This document shows positions 30,051 through 35,725 of a DNA stretch of 37,436 nt, one piece after another. Numbering within the stretch: the first letter of the stretch is position 1; the number at the start of each line of letters is the position of its first letter. The translations under genes were made by a program, and so were the position numbers. The DNA is from a virus: IMG/VR virus record IMGVR_UViG_3300024520_000224, positions 1 to 37,436 of that record; one strand, 5' to 3'. Below the pieces are notes generated by a model. That model did no database searches, was not told the DNA's origin, and worked only from the letters and a program-made list of their open reading frames with translations.

Positions 30051-30486
30051 GCTGAGTTCTCCAGCAAACGGCTCCCGGGGGTATAGACAGGTAGCCAATG
30101 TCGGTGTAGCCTCGTTTGAGTGAGGCGTGGTTCACAACAATGTCAGGCTCGAATCGCTGTAGGCTTTCTCTCCGACCTTGTTATTCACCGCCTCATAAGT
30201 TATCTGATTCGAGTGACCACGGCGATCTCAGGCGTTTTGAAAGCCTGAGGCCGAAGCTCAAGCGGACAATTCTGTCCAAATTTGGACCTCACACCCCTGA
30301 ATTCTCGTTACTCCCCCCGTGAATTCCCGTACAATACCCTTGAATTTGAGTACAAATATACCCATAATTGCACCGTTGAATCTCCTTCCTGGGCAAGGGG
30401 AGGGGGCTTGGGCTGTTGGCATTGACCGCCGCAGAGTCAACCCGGGCCTCCTCCCTGAGCTTAGAGCATCCCGCCCTGGAGCTCTC
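30051..30486 (+). promoter_or_regulatory. 0.43-kb non-coding control region, origin or operator candidate
   Basis: No convincing gene lies here; an open frame on each strand looks random. The region holds a hairpin CTCAGGC/GCCTGAG (30227-30249), a perfect palindrome GTCCAAATTTGGAC (30274-30287) whose left half also pairs with GGACA at 30264, and spaced TGAATT boxes at 30298, 30320 and 30341 (22 and 21 bp apart), each close to CGTTAC or GTAC. A TGAATC stands at 30377. Helically spaced boxes plus palindromes fit regulator binding or a replication start. Neither is shown. Confidence 0.5.
30340..30368 (+). promoter_or_regulatory. Rightward promoter before the dNMP kinase
   Basis: TTGAAT (30340-30345), a 17-base spacer and CATAAT (30363-30368) form a good sigma70-like promoter. 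The start would be near 30375, about 110 bases before the kinase ATG. The -35 box is part of the third TGAATT box, so a protein bound to these boxes would affect it. Confidence 0.55.
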
Positions 30487-31017
30487 ATGATCATCGCATT
30501 CACTGGCAAGAAGAATTCCGGTAAATCCACCGCGGCCAACTACCTGGTGGAGCACCACAACTTCGAGCTGATCCAATTCAAGGCGGTGCTCGTGGACATG
30601 GTCAGAGCGATGGGGCTCACCGAGGCCGAGATCAATGGTCACCTGAAGGAGGTACCATGCGCTCTCCTCTGCGGACAGACGCCGCGCCACGCCATGCAGA
30701 CCATCGGCACCGAGTGGGGAAGGGACATCATCCACGCCGACATCTGGACGAACATCTGGGAGAGCAGGGCACGCGAGTTCGACAACGTCGTGGTCGATGA
30801 CTGCCGCTTCATTAATGAGGCCGAGGTGGTCGAGAAGCTCGGCGGTGTGATCGTCAGGGTAGAGCGTGACCAAGAAGAGACGGCCGGCGCCACACACGCG
30901 AGCGAGACCGAGATGAATAACATCATGCCGAGTCAGACGGTGTTCAACCACCAGGACATCGAGGCGTTAGAGAACATCATCGAGGGCGTGTACCAAGACG
31001 AGTTGGTGCTCAGTTGA
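30487..31017 (+). CDS. Deoxynucleoside monophosphate kinase-like protein
   Basis: A 176-residue P-loop kinase. GKKNSGKST (7-15) is the Walker A loop; GTEWGRDIIHADIW (about 77-90) and VVVDDCRFINEAE (about 101-113) follow the order of phage dNMP kinases (T4 gp1-like). It phosphorylates dNMPs to dNDPs to feed DNA synthesis. The ATG at 30487 has GGAG 7 bases upstream. The longer frame from 30319 would run through the control region. Confidence 0.85.
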   Translation: MIIAFTGKKNSGKSTAANYLVEHHNFELIQFKAVLVDMVRAMGLTEAEINGHLKEVPCALLCGQTPRHAMQTIGTEWGRDIIHADIWTNIWESRAREFDNVVVDDCRFINEAEVVEKLGGVIVRVERDQEETAGATHASETEMNNIMPSQTVFNHQDIEALENIIEGVYQDELVLS

Positions 31018-31037
31018 ATATCGGACCTACTGAGCCC

Positions 31038-31251
31038 GTGAATTACTCATCCCACTCCGACGGCGGCCCGGCTTTCCCAGGCAAGGGAACGGAAAAAGAC
31101 CCCAGAACGTCGGCTGACCGTGAAGTAGATGAACCCGGCATGAGCCTACGAGATTGGTCCAGAAATAGTTGACGACGCGAAGGTGGTGGCCCGAGCATCA
31201 TACGAGATCGCAGACGCCATATTGAAAGAGAGAAACAAGCCTCCGTCCTGA
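31038..31251 (+). pseudogene. Frameshifted small phage gene (GGPAFP / SLRDW family)
   Basis: From GTG 31038 one frame reads SHSDGGPAFPGKGTEKDPR and PGMSLRDW, then stops after a few residues. In the +1 frame the sequence continues as PEIVDDAKVVARASYEIADA and ILKERNK, ending at TGA 31249-31251. A well-known family of small phage proteins has exactly this order: GGPAFP, then M(S/T)LRDW/Y, then Y-x-ADAML. The usual dozen or more residues between SLRDW and the end block are shortened here, so a deletion out of frame is likelier than a one-base sequencing error. Confidence 0.6.
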
Positions 31252-31258
31252 GGTGAGC

Positions 31259-31495
31259 ATGAACGACGAGGAATACTTCGAGACGCTCGATGAGAATGCG
31301 TCGATCATGAGGTGCTCAGTCTGCGACATCATCGCCGAGGTCGAGGTCAGACCCACCGGCGCCATCTGTAAATTCTGCCTTGAGACCGCCCAGGAAACAT
31401 TCGGACCATTAGGAGGGAAGGATGAGACCACCAAAAGGATTCACGAGGAAGGGAATGATCGCCTGGCTGAAGGCCAATCCGAAGATGGGGTTTAG
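31259..31495 (+). CDS. Small zinc-finger-like protein
   Basis: A 78-residue protein with Cys19/Cys22 and Cys37/Cys40 (CSVC and CKFC), a four-cysteine metal site. The start MNDEEYFETLDENASIM is acidic. The ATG at 31259 has GAGGTGAG upstream. The C-terminal 24 residues overlap the next gene in another frame. Probably a small regulatory or host-interaction protein. Confidence 0.68.
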   Translation: MNDEEYFETLDENASIMRCSVCDIIAEVEVRPTGAICKFCLETAQETFGPLGGKDETTKRIHEEGNDRLAEGQSEDGV

Positions 31496-31691
31496 GTCGG
31501 ACTATCCAGATCAGTGAGCCAACGCCAAGTTCCTAAGGTTTTTGGGATACAAGAATGCGTCATTCGTTACAACGACAGGCCGCACCGAGCGGGGTGGTAA
31601 GAAATTTCGCGCACCGGCATGGGCATCAGATATTGCTTATGCGTGGACCGGCTCTTCAAAGGGAGCGCTCAAGGCGTTGGGAGTGAAATGA
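31422..31691 (+). pseudogene. Small gene interrupted by an in-frame TGA
   Basis: ATG 31422 follows GGAGGGAAGG. The frame reads MRPPKGFTRKGMIAWLKANP and FRSDYPDQ, then TGA at 31515-31517, then continues in the same frame as ANAKFLRFLGYKNASFVTTT to AWTGSSKGALKALGVK and TGA at 31689-31691. The second part is protein-like and its stop is coupled (ATGA) to the next gene. So the full frame of 89 codons was one gene. The stop could be a nonsense mutation, a consensus error, or a read-through site. Other genes here use TGA as a normal stop. Confidence 0.65.
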
Positions 31692-31966
31692 ACGAAGACC
31701 TGAAAGAGCTTGCCGAGCTCCTCGGGACGGTGGTGGCGAAGGTAGACGCGAAGATGAAGGAGGGCGACCTGGCGATCAGGACGCTCCAGTGGCTCGTTCA
31801 TGAACACCTCAAGCGCGACGTCATGAAGCCGTATTGCTTCAGGATCGTTGACAGGGCTCTCTCTGAGATTGAGGGCAGGGAGCCCGTGGAAGAGGTGAAC
31901 GTGAGCCATGACCACCGTCGTGGTGTCGGTGACATCGGTGGACACAACCTGGGAGGCGGGGCGTGA
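31688..31966 (+). CDS. Small hypothetical protein
   Basis: A 92-residue protein. The helical N-terminal part (DLKELAELLGTVVAKVDAKM) is followed by AIRTLQWLVHEHLKRDVMKP and a Gly/His-rich end. The ATG at 31688 lies behind GGGAG and overlaps the stop of the interrupted gene. The final 20 residues (DHRRGVGDIGGHNLGGGA) look unusual. No family recognised. Confidence 0.65.
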   Translation: MNEDLKELAELLGTVVAKVDAKMKEGDLAIRTLQWLVHEHLKRDVMKPYCFRIVDRALSEIEGREPVEEVNVSHDHRRGVGDIGGHNLGGGA

Positions 31967-32087
31967 GGGTAACGCTGACGCTCAAGGATGAAGAGTTGAT
32001 GAATATCCCCTCTGGGCGGCCGAGAAGAGGGCGAGGAGAGAGCTAGAGCATGGGCTGAAGAGGGAGCTCGAGAAGGTGGGTGAATGA
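31963..32087 (+). pseudogene. Tiny gene with a one-base frameshift
   Basis: GTG 31963 overlaps the previous stop (GTGA) and reads MRVTLTLKDEELMNIP. After the run CCCC at about 32007-32010 this frame goes to SGRPRRGRGES and a TAG. One extra C would restore a frame reading LWAAEKRARRELEHGLKREL and ending at TGA 32085-32087, which overlaps the next ATG (ATGA). Coupling at both ends supports a single 41-residue gene with a one-base loss in a homopolymer. Confidence 0.6.
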
Positions 32088-32314
32088 CAACTCGTAGGGC
32101 ATTTCTCAAGGGCGTGGTAGCAACCACGGCGATGGTGGCTCTCGGGATGCCAGAGCTCTCCGAGCCCCAGGTGAAGATGAACGAGTATCTCGTGTTCCTT
32201 ATCCCAAGGGGTGACGGCACGTTTGATGTCCACTACTCACCGACTCATGGAGGGTGGCATAAGCCGGAACCAACAGGCTGGGCACTCCCGAAGAGGAAGG
32301 TGGATGGAAAGTGA
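32084..32314 (+). CDS. Small secreted protein with twin-arginine (Tat) signal
   Basis: A 76-residue protein. MTTRRAFLKGVVATTAMVAL has the consensus Tat motif T-R-R-x-F-L-K, followed by a moderately hydrophobic stretch. The mature part (about 50 residues, from about residue 25) has EYLVFLIPRGDGTFDVHYSP and ends with a basic tail. If the signal works, the folded protein would be exported through the host Tat system. Phage genes with this signal are uncommon. No lipobox or catalytic motif is visible. Confidence 0.7.
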   Translation: MTTRRAFLKGVVATTAMVALGMPELSEPQVKMNEYLVFLIPRGDGTFDVHYSPTHGGWHKPEPTGWALPKRKVDGK

Positions 32315-32408
32315 GCGGATGTTCGCGTTGGGAGGGAGGAAGGGGAGTGTTCAGGGATTGAACAAACTTATGGGCCTGGCCCTGTCTCGCCCACCGTCTC
32401 ATGGGTAG
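32304..32408 (+). CDS. Possible tiny basic protein
   Basis: A 34-residue frame starting MESERMFALGGRKGSVQGLN, with GAGGAAGG 4-10 bases upstream. It overlaps the Tat-type gene by 11 bases. Short, without any recognised feature; it may be chance, but the ribosome site and packed context argue for listing it. Confidence 0.35.
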   Translation: MESERMFALGGRKGSVQGLNKLMGLALSRPPSHG

Positions 32409-32417
32409 AGGGATGAA

Positions 32418-32537
32418 ATGACCTATCTCCCTGTATTTATTGGTGTTGTGCCGTCCAAATCGTGTGGATTTCTAACATTCTACCAGGTAGATGTCCAGGT
32501 GTCTCACCACCTCGAGGCCACCTTCCATAACATCTAG
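32418..32537 (+). CDS. Possible tiny hydrophobic protein
   Basis: A 39-residue frame, MTYLPVFIGVVPSKSCGFLT followed by a more polar end with HH. GAGGGATG lies before the ATG. Base composition shifts toward A and T at this point. Weak evidence beyond ribosome site and position. Confidence 0.35.
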   Translation: MTYLPVFIGVVPSKSCGFLTFYQVDVQVSHHLEATFHNI

Positions 32538-32788
32538 GTAAATTGTAAGTGATTGATAACATTAGCGTAACGTGGAGATGTAATGATAATCTACATTATG
32601 TCAAATGATGGGCCCATAATGATGTATCTCCCTGGAAAAACAATAGGTTGCGGGGATTATGGGGGCATTATCCCGTCACCTTCGTGATATTTTCGCCACC
32701 ATATATTGTGGGGCCGGCCTCGCGTCGGCACATTATGTGGGGGTACCCCCAAGAAGGGGGTGGGGCCCCGAGAGTACGTTAGAACAAA
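32538..32788 (+). promoter_or_regulatory. AT-rich intergenic region with ATTATG-type repeats and a GC palindrome
   Basis: About 250 bases without a gene. ACATTATGT-like boxes occur at about 32591 and 32730, with CATAATG and CATTAT variants between. ATGGGCCCAT (about 32606-32615) is a perfect palindrome, and GGGGGTACCCCC (32739-32750) is a perfect 12-bp one without a T-run after it. No promoter stands out clearly. It separates the eroding gene cluster from the next set of small genes. Confidence 0.4.
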
Positions 32789-32840
32789 CATGGCTAGAAC
32801 ACGATTTCCGAATTCCGCCTGTATCGAGGACGTTACATGG
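32789..32840 (+). repeat. Duplicated gene leader, copy A
   Basis: These 52 bases align without gaps to 33114-33165 at 40 positions. Both copies contain ACACGATTT, CTGTA-CGAGGA and end at a start codon (TACATGG). GAGGA serves as the ribosome site. The genes behind the two copies are not related, so the leader was copied on its own or one gene was replaced. Confidence 0.75.
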
Positions 32841-33109
32841 GCACCCATGACGACTACTACCTGAAAGACCCACGCGCCAAGACCATCGAAGGGTTCCGCG
32901 TCGCCCTCGACATCCTCGCCAAGTATGCCAAGGACGGCGAGAAGACATCTTATTTCTGCCACGCCGAGCACGACATCCTTTACACCGGGCCCTCCCTCAA
33001 GGATGTGCCCGAAGATTCCGAGGAAGGCAAGACGCTCACCGGCCTGGGTTTCCATGTAAACGAAGACGACACCGACATGGACAACGACTGCTGGGCGTAT
33101 TTCTGCTGA
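32837..33109 (+). CDS. Small acidic hypothetical protein
   Basis: A 90-residue protein, MGTHDDYYLKDPRAKTIEGF then a helical middle with FRVALDILAKYAKDGEKTSY and a very acidic end (EDDTDMDNDCWAYFC). Strand pattern KTSYFCHAEHDILYTGPSL lies in the middle. GAGGA ahead of the ATG is part of the duplicated leader. The acid-rich surface is typical of small phage proteins that bind host DNA-binding proteins, but there is no specific motif. Confidence 0.7.
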   Translation: MGTHDDYYLKDPRAKTIEGFRVALDILAKYAKDGEKTSYFCHAEHDILYTGPSLKDVPEDSEEGKTLTGLGFHVNEDDTDMDNDCWAYFC

Positions 33110-33113
33110 CCAA

Positions 33114-33165
33114 TCTGGCCAGCACACGATTTTCACAATCCTCCTGTAACGAGGACCGTACATGG
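33114..33165 (+). repeat. Duplicated gene leader, copy B
   Basis: Second copy of the 52-base leader (see 32789). It starts within a few bases after the stop of the gene behind copy A and ends at the ATG of a 42-residue frame. The match is strongest in ACACGATTT, CTGTA-CGAGGA and TACATGG. Confidence 0.75.
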
Positions 33166-33290
33166 ACCCAGAAAACGTCGCCCGAGACCTCATTAAGATT
33201 GGCGAGCACATAACCGCCATGGCAGACGTAGCGCGTCAGGTGGCCATGGTTCAGCAGTGCTACCGCGAGCTTCATATCCAGCCCGTGTAG
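33162..33290 (+). CDS. Tiny hypothetical protein behind leader copy B
   Basis: A 42-residue mostly helical protein starting MDPENVARDLIKIGEHITAM and continuing ADVARQVAMVQQCYRELHI. The ATG is preceded by the GAGGA site in the duplicated leader, which is good support for translation. Function unknown. Confidence 0.6.
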   Translation: MDPENVARDLIKIGEHITAMADVARQVAMVQQCYRELHIQPV

Positions 33291-33298
33291 TAAGCAAA

Positions 33299-33373
33299 AT
33301 GTCAGGTATGGCAGATTATGTAGGGAAATACCTATTAACAAGACAGAAATGGCCGCCCGTGGAGGAAAAGTAA
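33299..33373 (+). CDS. Possible 24-residue leader-like peptide
   Basis: ATG 33299 reads MSGMADYVGKYLLTRQKWPP and ends at TAA 33371-33373, which overlaps the ATG of the following membrane gene (TAATG). No ribosome site for the first ATG, while a weak AGG lies before the second ATG at 33308. It may be a real tiny gene or a coupling peptide for the gene behind it. Confidence 0.35.
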   Translation: MSGMADYVGKYLLTRQKWPPVEEK

Positions 33374-33528
33374 TGACATTGAATCTAGCATCTGAGTGGG
33401 GCATCTGGCTCTGGGGTCTGTACTCCTTCGCCCTCGCGCCGTTCGTGGGGCTGGGGATAATTGTGGCCGCGCTGGGCCTCATTGGAATGGCTGGCCGCAC
33501 CCTCGCTAGCGGTCGGGGCGGTTATTGA
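33373..33528 (+). CDS. Tiny membrane protein
   Basis: A 51-residue protein. IWLWGLYSFALAPFVGLGII and VAALGLIGMAG form one long or two short membrane segments, and the end is basic (RTLASGRGGY). GGAGGAAAAG precedes the ATG. The stop overlaps the next ATG (TGATG). Holin-like size, but far from the lysis genes; function unknown. Confidence 0.65.
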   Translation: MTLNLASEWGIWLWGLYSFALAPFVGLGIIVAALGLIGMAGRTLASGRGGY

Positions 33529-33923
33529 TGAGCCGCTTCGCTGATGTGAAGCACGCCGTCTCGTGGAAGCACGCCCCGGGCATCATGTCCGAGGTGTTCT
33601 TCCATCTCGGCGACGCACGACGGGCCGTCAAGAAATTACTCAGGGAAGAGGAGAGGAGCGGCCTGGACATGAAGATCGCCATTGGCACCTGGGTCCGCAC
33701 CGACATGGACAACGTCTACCGCCTGTCGCAGACGGTCAATTTTATGATCACGGACGGCAAGGCGTGGGAGAAGCGTAATTGGATGACCGAGATCGTGGAG
33801 TCCGACATCACCAAGGAATCCTGCTATCGCCGAGAAGAGGAAGATGGCCGTGGACACCATCAAAATTATCCAGGCCAAGATGGTGGTGAGGGGGCAGGAG
33901 GCCGCGGCGGACAGGATTGTTGA
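33528..33923 (+). CDS. Hypothetical protein, possibly frameshifted at its end
   Basis: A 131-residue frame. The first 95 residues look real (FADVKHAVSWKHAPGIMSEV, DMKIAIGTWVRTDMDNVYRL, NWMTEIVESDITKE). The last 35 (GHHQNYPGQDGGEGAGGRGG) look like a shadow of the next gene, which overlaps by 80 bases. Just upstream of that next start, its frame reads PAIAEKRKMAVDTIKIIQ without a stop, so a one-base shift near 33820 may have split a single gene of about 195 residues. Function unknown. Confidence 0.6.
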   Translation: MSRFADVKHAVSWKHAPGIMSEVFFHLGDARRAVKKLLREEERSGLDMKIAIGTWVRTDMDNVYRLSQTVNFMITDGKAWEKRNWMTEIVESDITKESCYRREEEDGRGHHQNYPGQDGGEGAGGRGGQDC

Positions 33924-34116
33924 GGACCGCCCCGGGAGGTTCGTCATCAGGTTTGGCATCCTCCCGGCCATGGTCATCGATGCCATTTCTCAGTTCACCG
34001 AGACGCCAATCCCCTTGGCGGACCTACTCAAAGAAAACGAAGACGACGACACCGCCCAGAAAGATGAGGGCGATGAGAGCAGTCTACGATCTGAAGGTGA
34101 GCCCACCGACGTTTGA
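33844..34116 (+). CDS. Hypothetical protein
   Basis: A 90-residue protein starting MAVDTIKIIQAKMVVRGQEA, with FVIRFGILPAMVIDAISQF in the middle and an acidic end (ENEDDDTAQKDEGDES). AGAGG lies ahead of the ATG. It may be the second half of the gene at 33528, as noted there. The end overlaps the glycosyltransferase-like gene by about 50 bases. Confidence 0.6.
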   Translation: MAVDTIKIIQAKMVVRGQEAAADRIVEDRPGRFVIRFGILPAMVIDAISQFTETPIPLADLLKENEDDDTAQKDEGDESSLRSEGEPTDV

Positions 34117-35011
34117 TTTCCTGAAGTTTCTCGTACAGGCCGCGATGTGGCGCGATAAGCACCACCCCCAGGAGCGCATCGATCTCTATATCGTTCCCGG
34201 GCCGCGGGGCGGCTTCCGCGATGACCCGCTCCCGCCCGACATTGAAATGCGGCGCCGGATGCTCGTCCAGGTGGTTTTCTCCTCGTGCCTCCTGATGCGG
34301 GACGTCAGGCCCATCCTGTGTGCTGCGAGGAAAGAGGGCCCAGACACGGCTCACTTCCCAGAGTGTTACCGGGCGTCTCAGCCCAGCTCGAGCTATCAGC
34401 TCATGCCGATTGTGAAGGCCCACGAGCAGGGAGAGAGGGTGGAGTCACTCAAGGCTCCCGATGCCGGTCTCCGTATCGCCGACATGATTTTAAAGGGCCG
34501 CACCAACGTCGTGCCCCTTGTCCTGCGCGAGGCCGCCTACTGGCCGGCGAGGAATTCCGATATGGCAGAGTGGTTCCGCTTCGCCAGCTTCTTGGACGAC
34601 GAGGGATACGTTCCCCTATTCGTGAGGGACGCCGCCAATCAGTACAAGCCTATTGAAGTGTACGGCTCGGGCGTCGGGTGGGAGACCTGTCCGCTTGCCA
34701 CGGGGGATGTGCTCGTGCTCTCGGCGCTCCTCGAGCGTGCTCCGATGTCGTTCTTTGTGAACGGCGGCACCGCACTCCTGGCCCAGCTCAATCATCATGT
34801 GCGCTTCTGCGTGTCGAAGATGATCGTGCCCTCGTGCCCGTCCGCCACCGAGGGGTTTTTCAAGGGAGCCGGCTACACCATCGGCAAGGATTTTCCTGGG
34901 CACACCGACAATGTGATCGTGTGGGGTCACGACTACTTCGAGCGTCTCGTGGGAGCCTACCATGAGTTCGAGAAACGAGATGCAGAGCCAATGTTAAAGG
35001 GGATGCGATGA
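34064..35011 (+). CDS. Glycosyltransferase-like protein
   Basis: A 315-residue protein. VVPLVLREAAYWPARNSDMA followed by EWFRFASFLDDEGYVPLFVR (about 147-186) resembles the C-terminal half of sugar transferases of the fucosyl/heptosyl transferase type, where a TLREY...RNS motif precedes a Rossmann domain. LLAQLNHHVRFCVSKMIVPS near 240-260 also fits. The donor and acceptor are unknown. Start ATG at 34064 or 34073; the longer frame from 33917 has no ribosome site. With the MptE-like gene at 7945 it suggests the phage handles a sugar or surface glycan. Confidence 0.5.
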   Translation: MRAMRAVYDLKVSPPTFDFLKFLVQAAMWRDKHHPQERIDLYIVPGPRGGFRDDPLPPDIEMRRRMLVQVVFSSCLLMRDVRPILCAARKEGPDTAHFPECYRASQPSSSYQLMPIVKAHEQGERVESLKAPDAGLRIADMILKGRTNVVPLVLREAAYWPARNSDMAEWFRFASFLDDEGYVPLFVRDAANQYKPIEVYGSGVGWETCPLATGDVLVLSALLERAPMSFFVNGGTALLAQLNHHVRFCVSKMIVPSCPSATEGFFKGAGYTIGKDFPGHTDNVIVWGHDYFERLVGAYHEFEKRDAEPMLKGMR

Positions 35012-35361
35012 GCGAGACAGTGCCCGACGGGCCAGATGAATTGATCAATGGCATGGGCGGTGGTGCGCCGACCGAGAGCGAGACCCGGGAGCGCATCGAG
35101 AAAGAGAAAAAGATCGAGGCGTACAAGGCCGCATACTCGCCCATCGTTACCCAGCGCGAGGGCCTTCGCCGCAACTTCATCAGCGATCTAATCCTGAAGC
35201 TCGTCGCCGGTGGGCAGATGGACGAGGCCGGCCTGGTCTCCTACGCCGAAAACATCGGCACCGAGATAGAGAAGGCCGAGCTGGACCCGTGGGGCCTCAA
35301 CACTGAATTATTCCGCCAATCAATCGAGATAGAGGGGATCACCCTTGAGGACTTGGAGTAA
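35008..35361 (+). CDS. Hypothetical protein upstream of terminase genes
   Basis: A 117-residue protein. Disordered Gly-rich start, a charged helix (ETRERIEKEKKIEAYKAAYS), then RRNFISDLILKLVAGGQMDE and an acidic end. No motif recognised. Its ATG overlaps the previous stop (ATGA). Position before the small-terminase candidates suggests a packaging or late regulatory role. Confidence 0.7.
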   Translation: MSETVPDGPDELINGMGGGAPTESETRERIEKEKKIEAYKAAYSPIVTQREGLRRNFISDLILKLVAGGQMDEAGLVSYAENIGTEIEKAELDPWGLNTELFRQSIEIEGITLEDLE

Positions 35362-35725
35362 TGCGACCAGGGAGGAGGTCGTTGCAAAGTACAAGCTCGT
35401 GGGCTCAGTCAGGGAGACCGCCAGGCTCCTGAAGATGGGCCCCGTCACCGTCGGCCGCCACCTACGCGCCGCCGGCATCAACCCTACTCGCCCCCTGAAG
35501 TATCCCGTTCACAAAGTGATCGAGGCTGTCGTCCAATCGAAGACTCTCAACCAGGCGTCAAAGCGTCTCGGCGGATACGCGCCCCGCCTCATAGAAGCGT
35601 GCCTGGATCGGCACAAGCTCGTAATCCTCGACAATCTATCTATTTATAGTGCTCAAGGTGAAGAGATTACCTTCCTAAACTATAAATCCTCTCCATACTG
35701 GCCCCTCAATGACCGAAGTGACTGA
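35345..35725 (+). CDS. Helix-turn-helix protein, small terminase or regulator candidate
   Basis: A 126-residue protein. NATREEVVAKYKLVGSVRET, ARLLKMGPVTVGRHLRAAGI (about 6-45) is a clear helix-turn-helix of the kind that repeats in small terminases and homeodomain-like regulators. A second, weaker HTH-like section follows (ASKRLGGYAPRLIEACLDRH). TTG at 35345 is the chosen start because GAGGGG lies 7 bases upstream. It could recognise the packaging site or regulate late genes. Confidence 0.65.
   Translation: MRTWSNATREEVVAKYKLVGSVRETARLLKMGPVTVGRHLRAAGINPTRPLKYPVHKVIEAVVQSKTLNQASKRLGGYAPRLIEACLDRHKLVILDNLSIYSAQGEEITFLNYKSSPYWPLNDRSD

Noticed and set aside
30116-30322. 68-residue plus-strand frame in the control region
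   Set aside because: No ribosome site, Ser/Pro/Arg-rich shadow composition, and it runs through the palindromes.
31422-31691. Genome-wide recoding of TGA as an amino acid
   Set aside because: Many firm genes end at TGA in overlapping stop-start pairs, for example 341-343, 11788-11790 and 29260-29262, so TGA is a normal stop here.
32739-32750. GGGGGTACCCCC as a terminator
   Set aside because: A perfect palindrome leaves no stable loop and no T-run follows.
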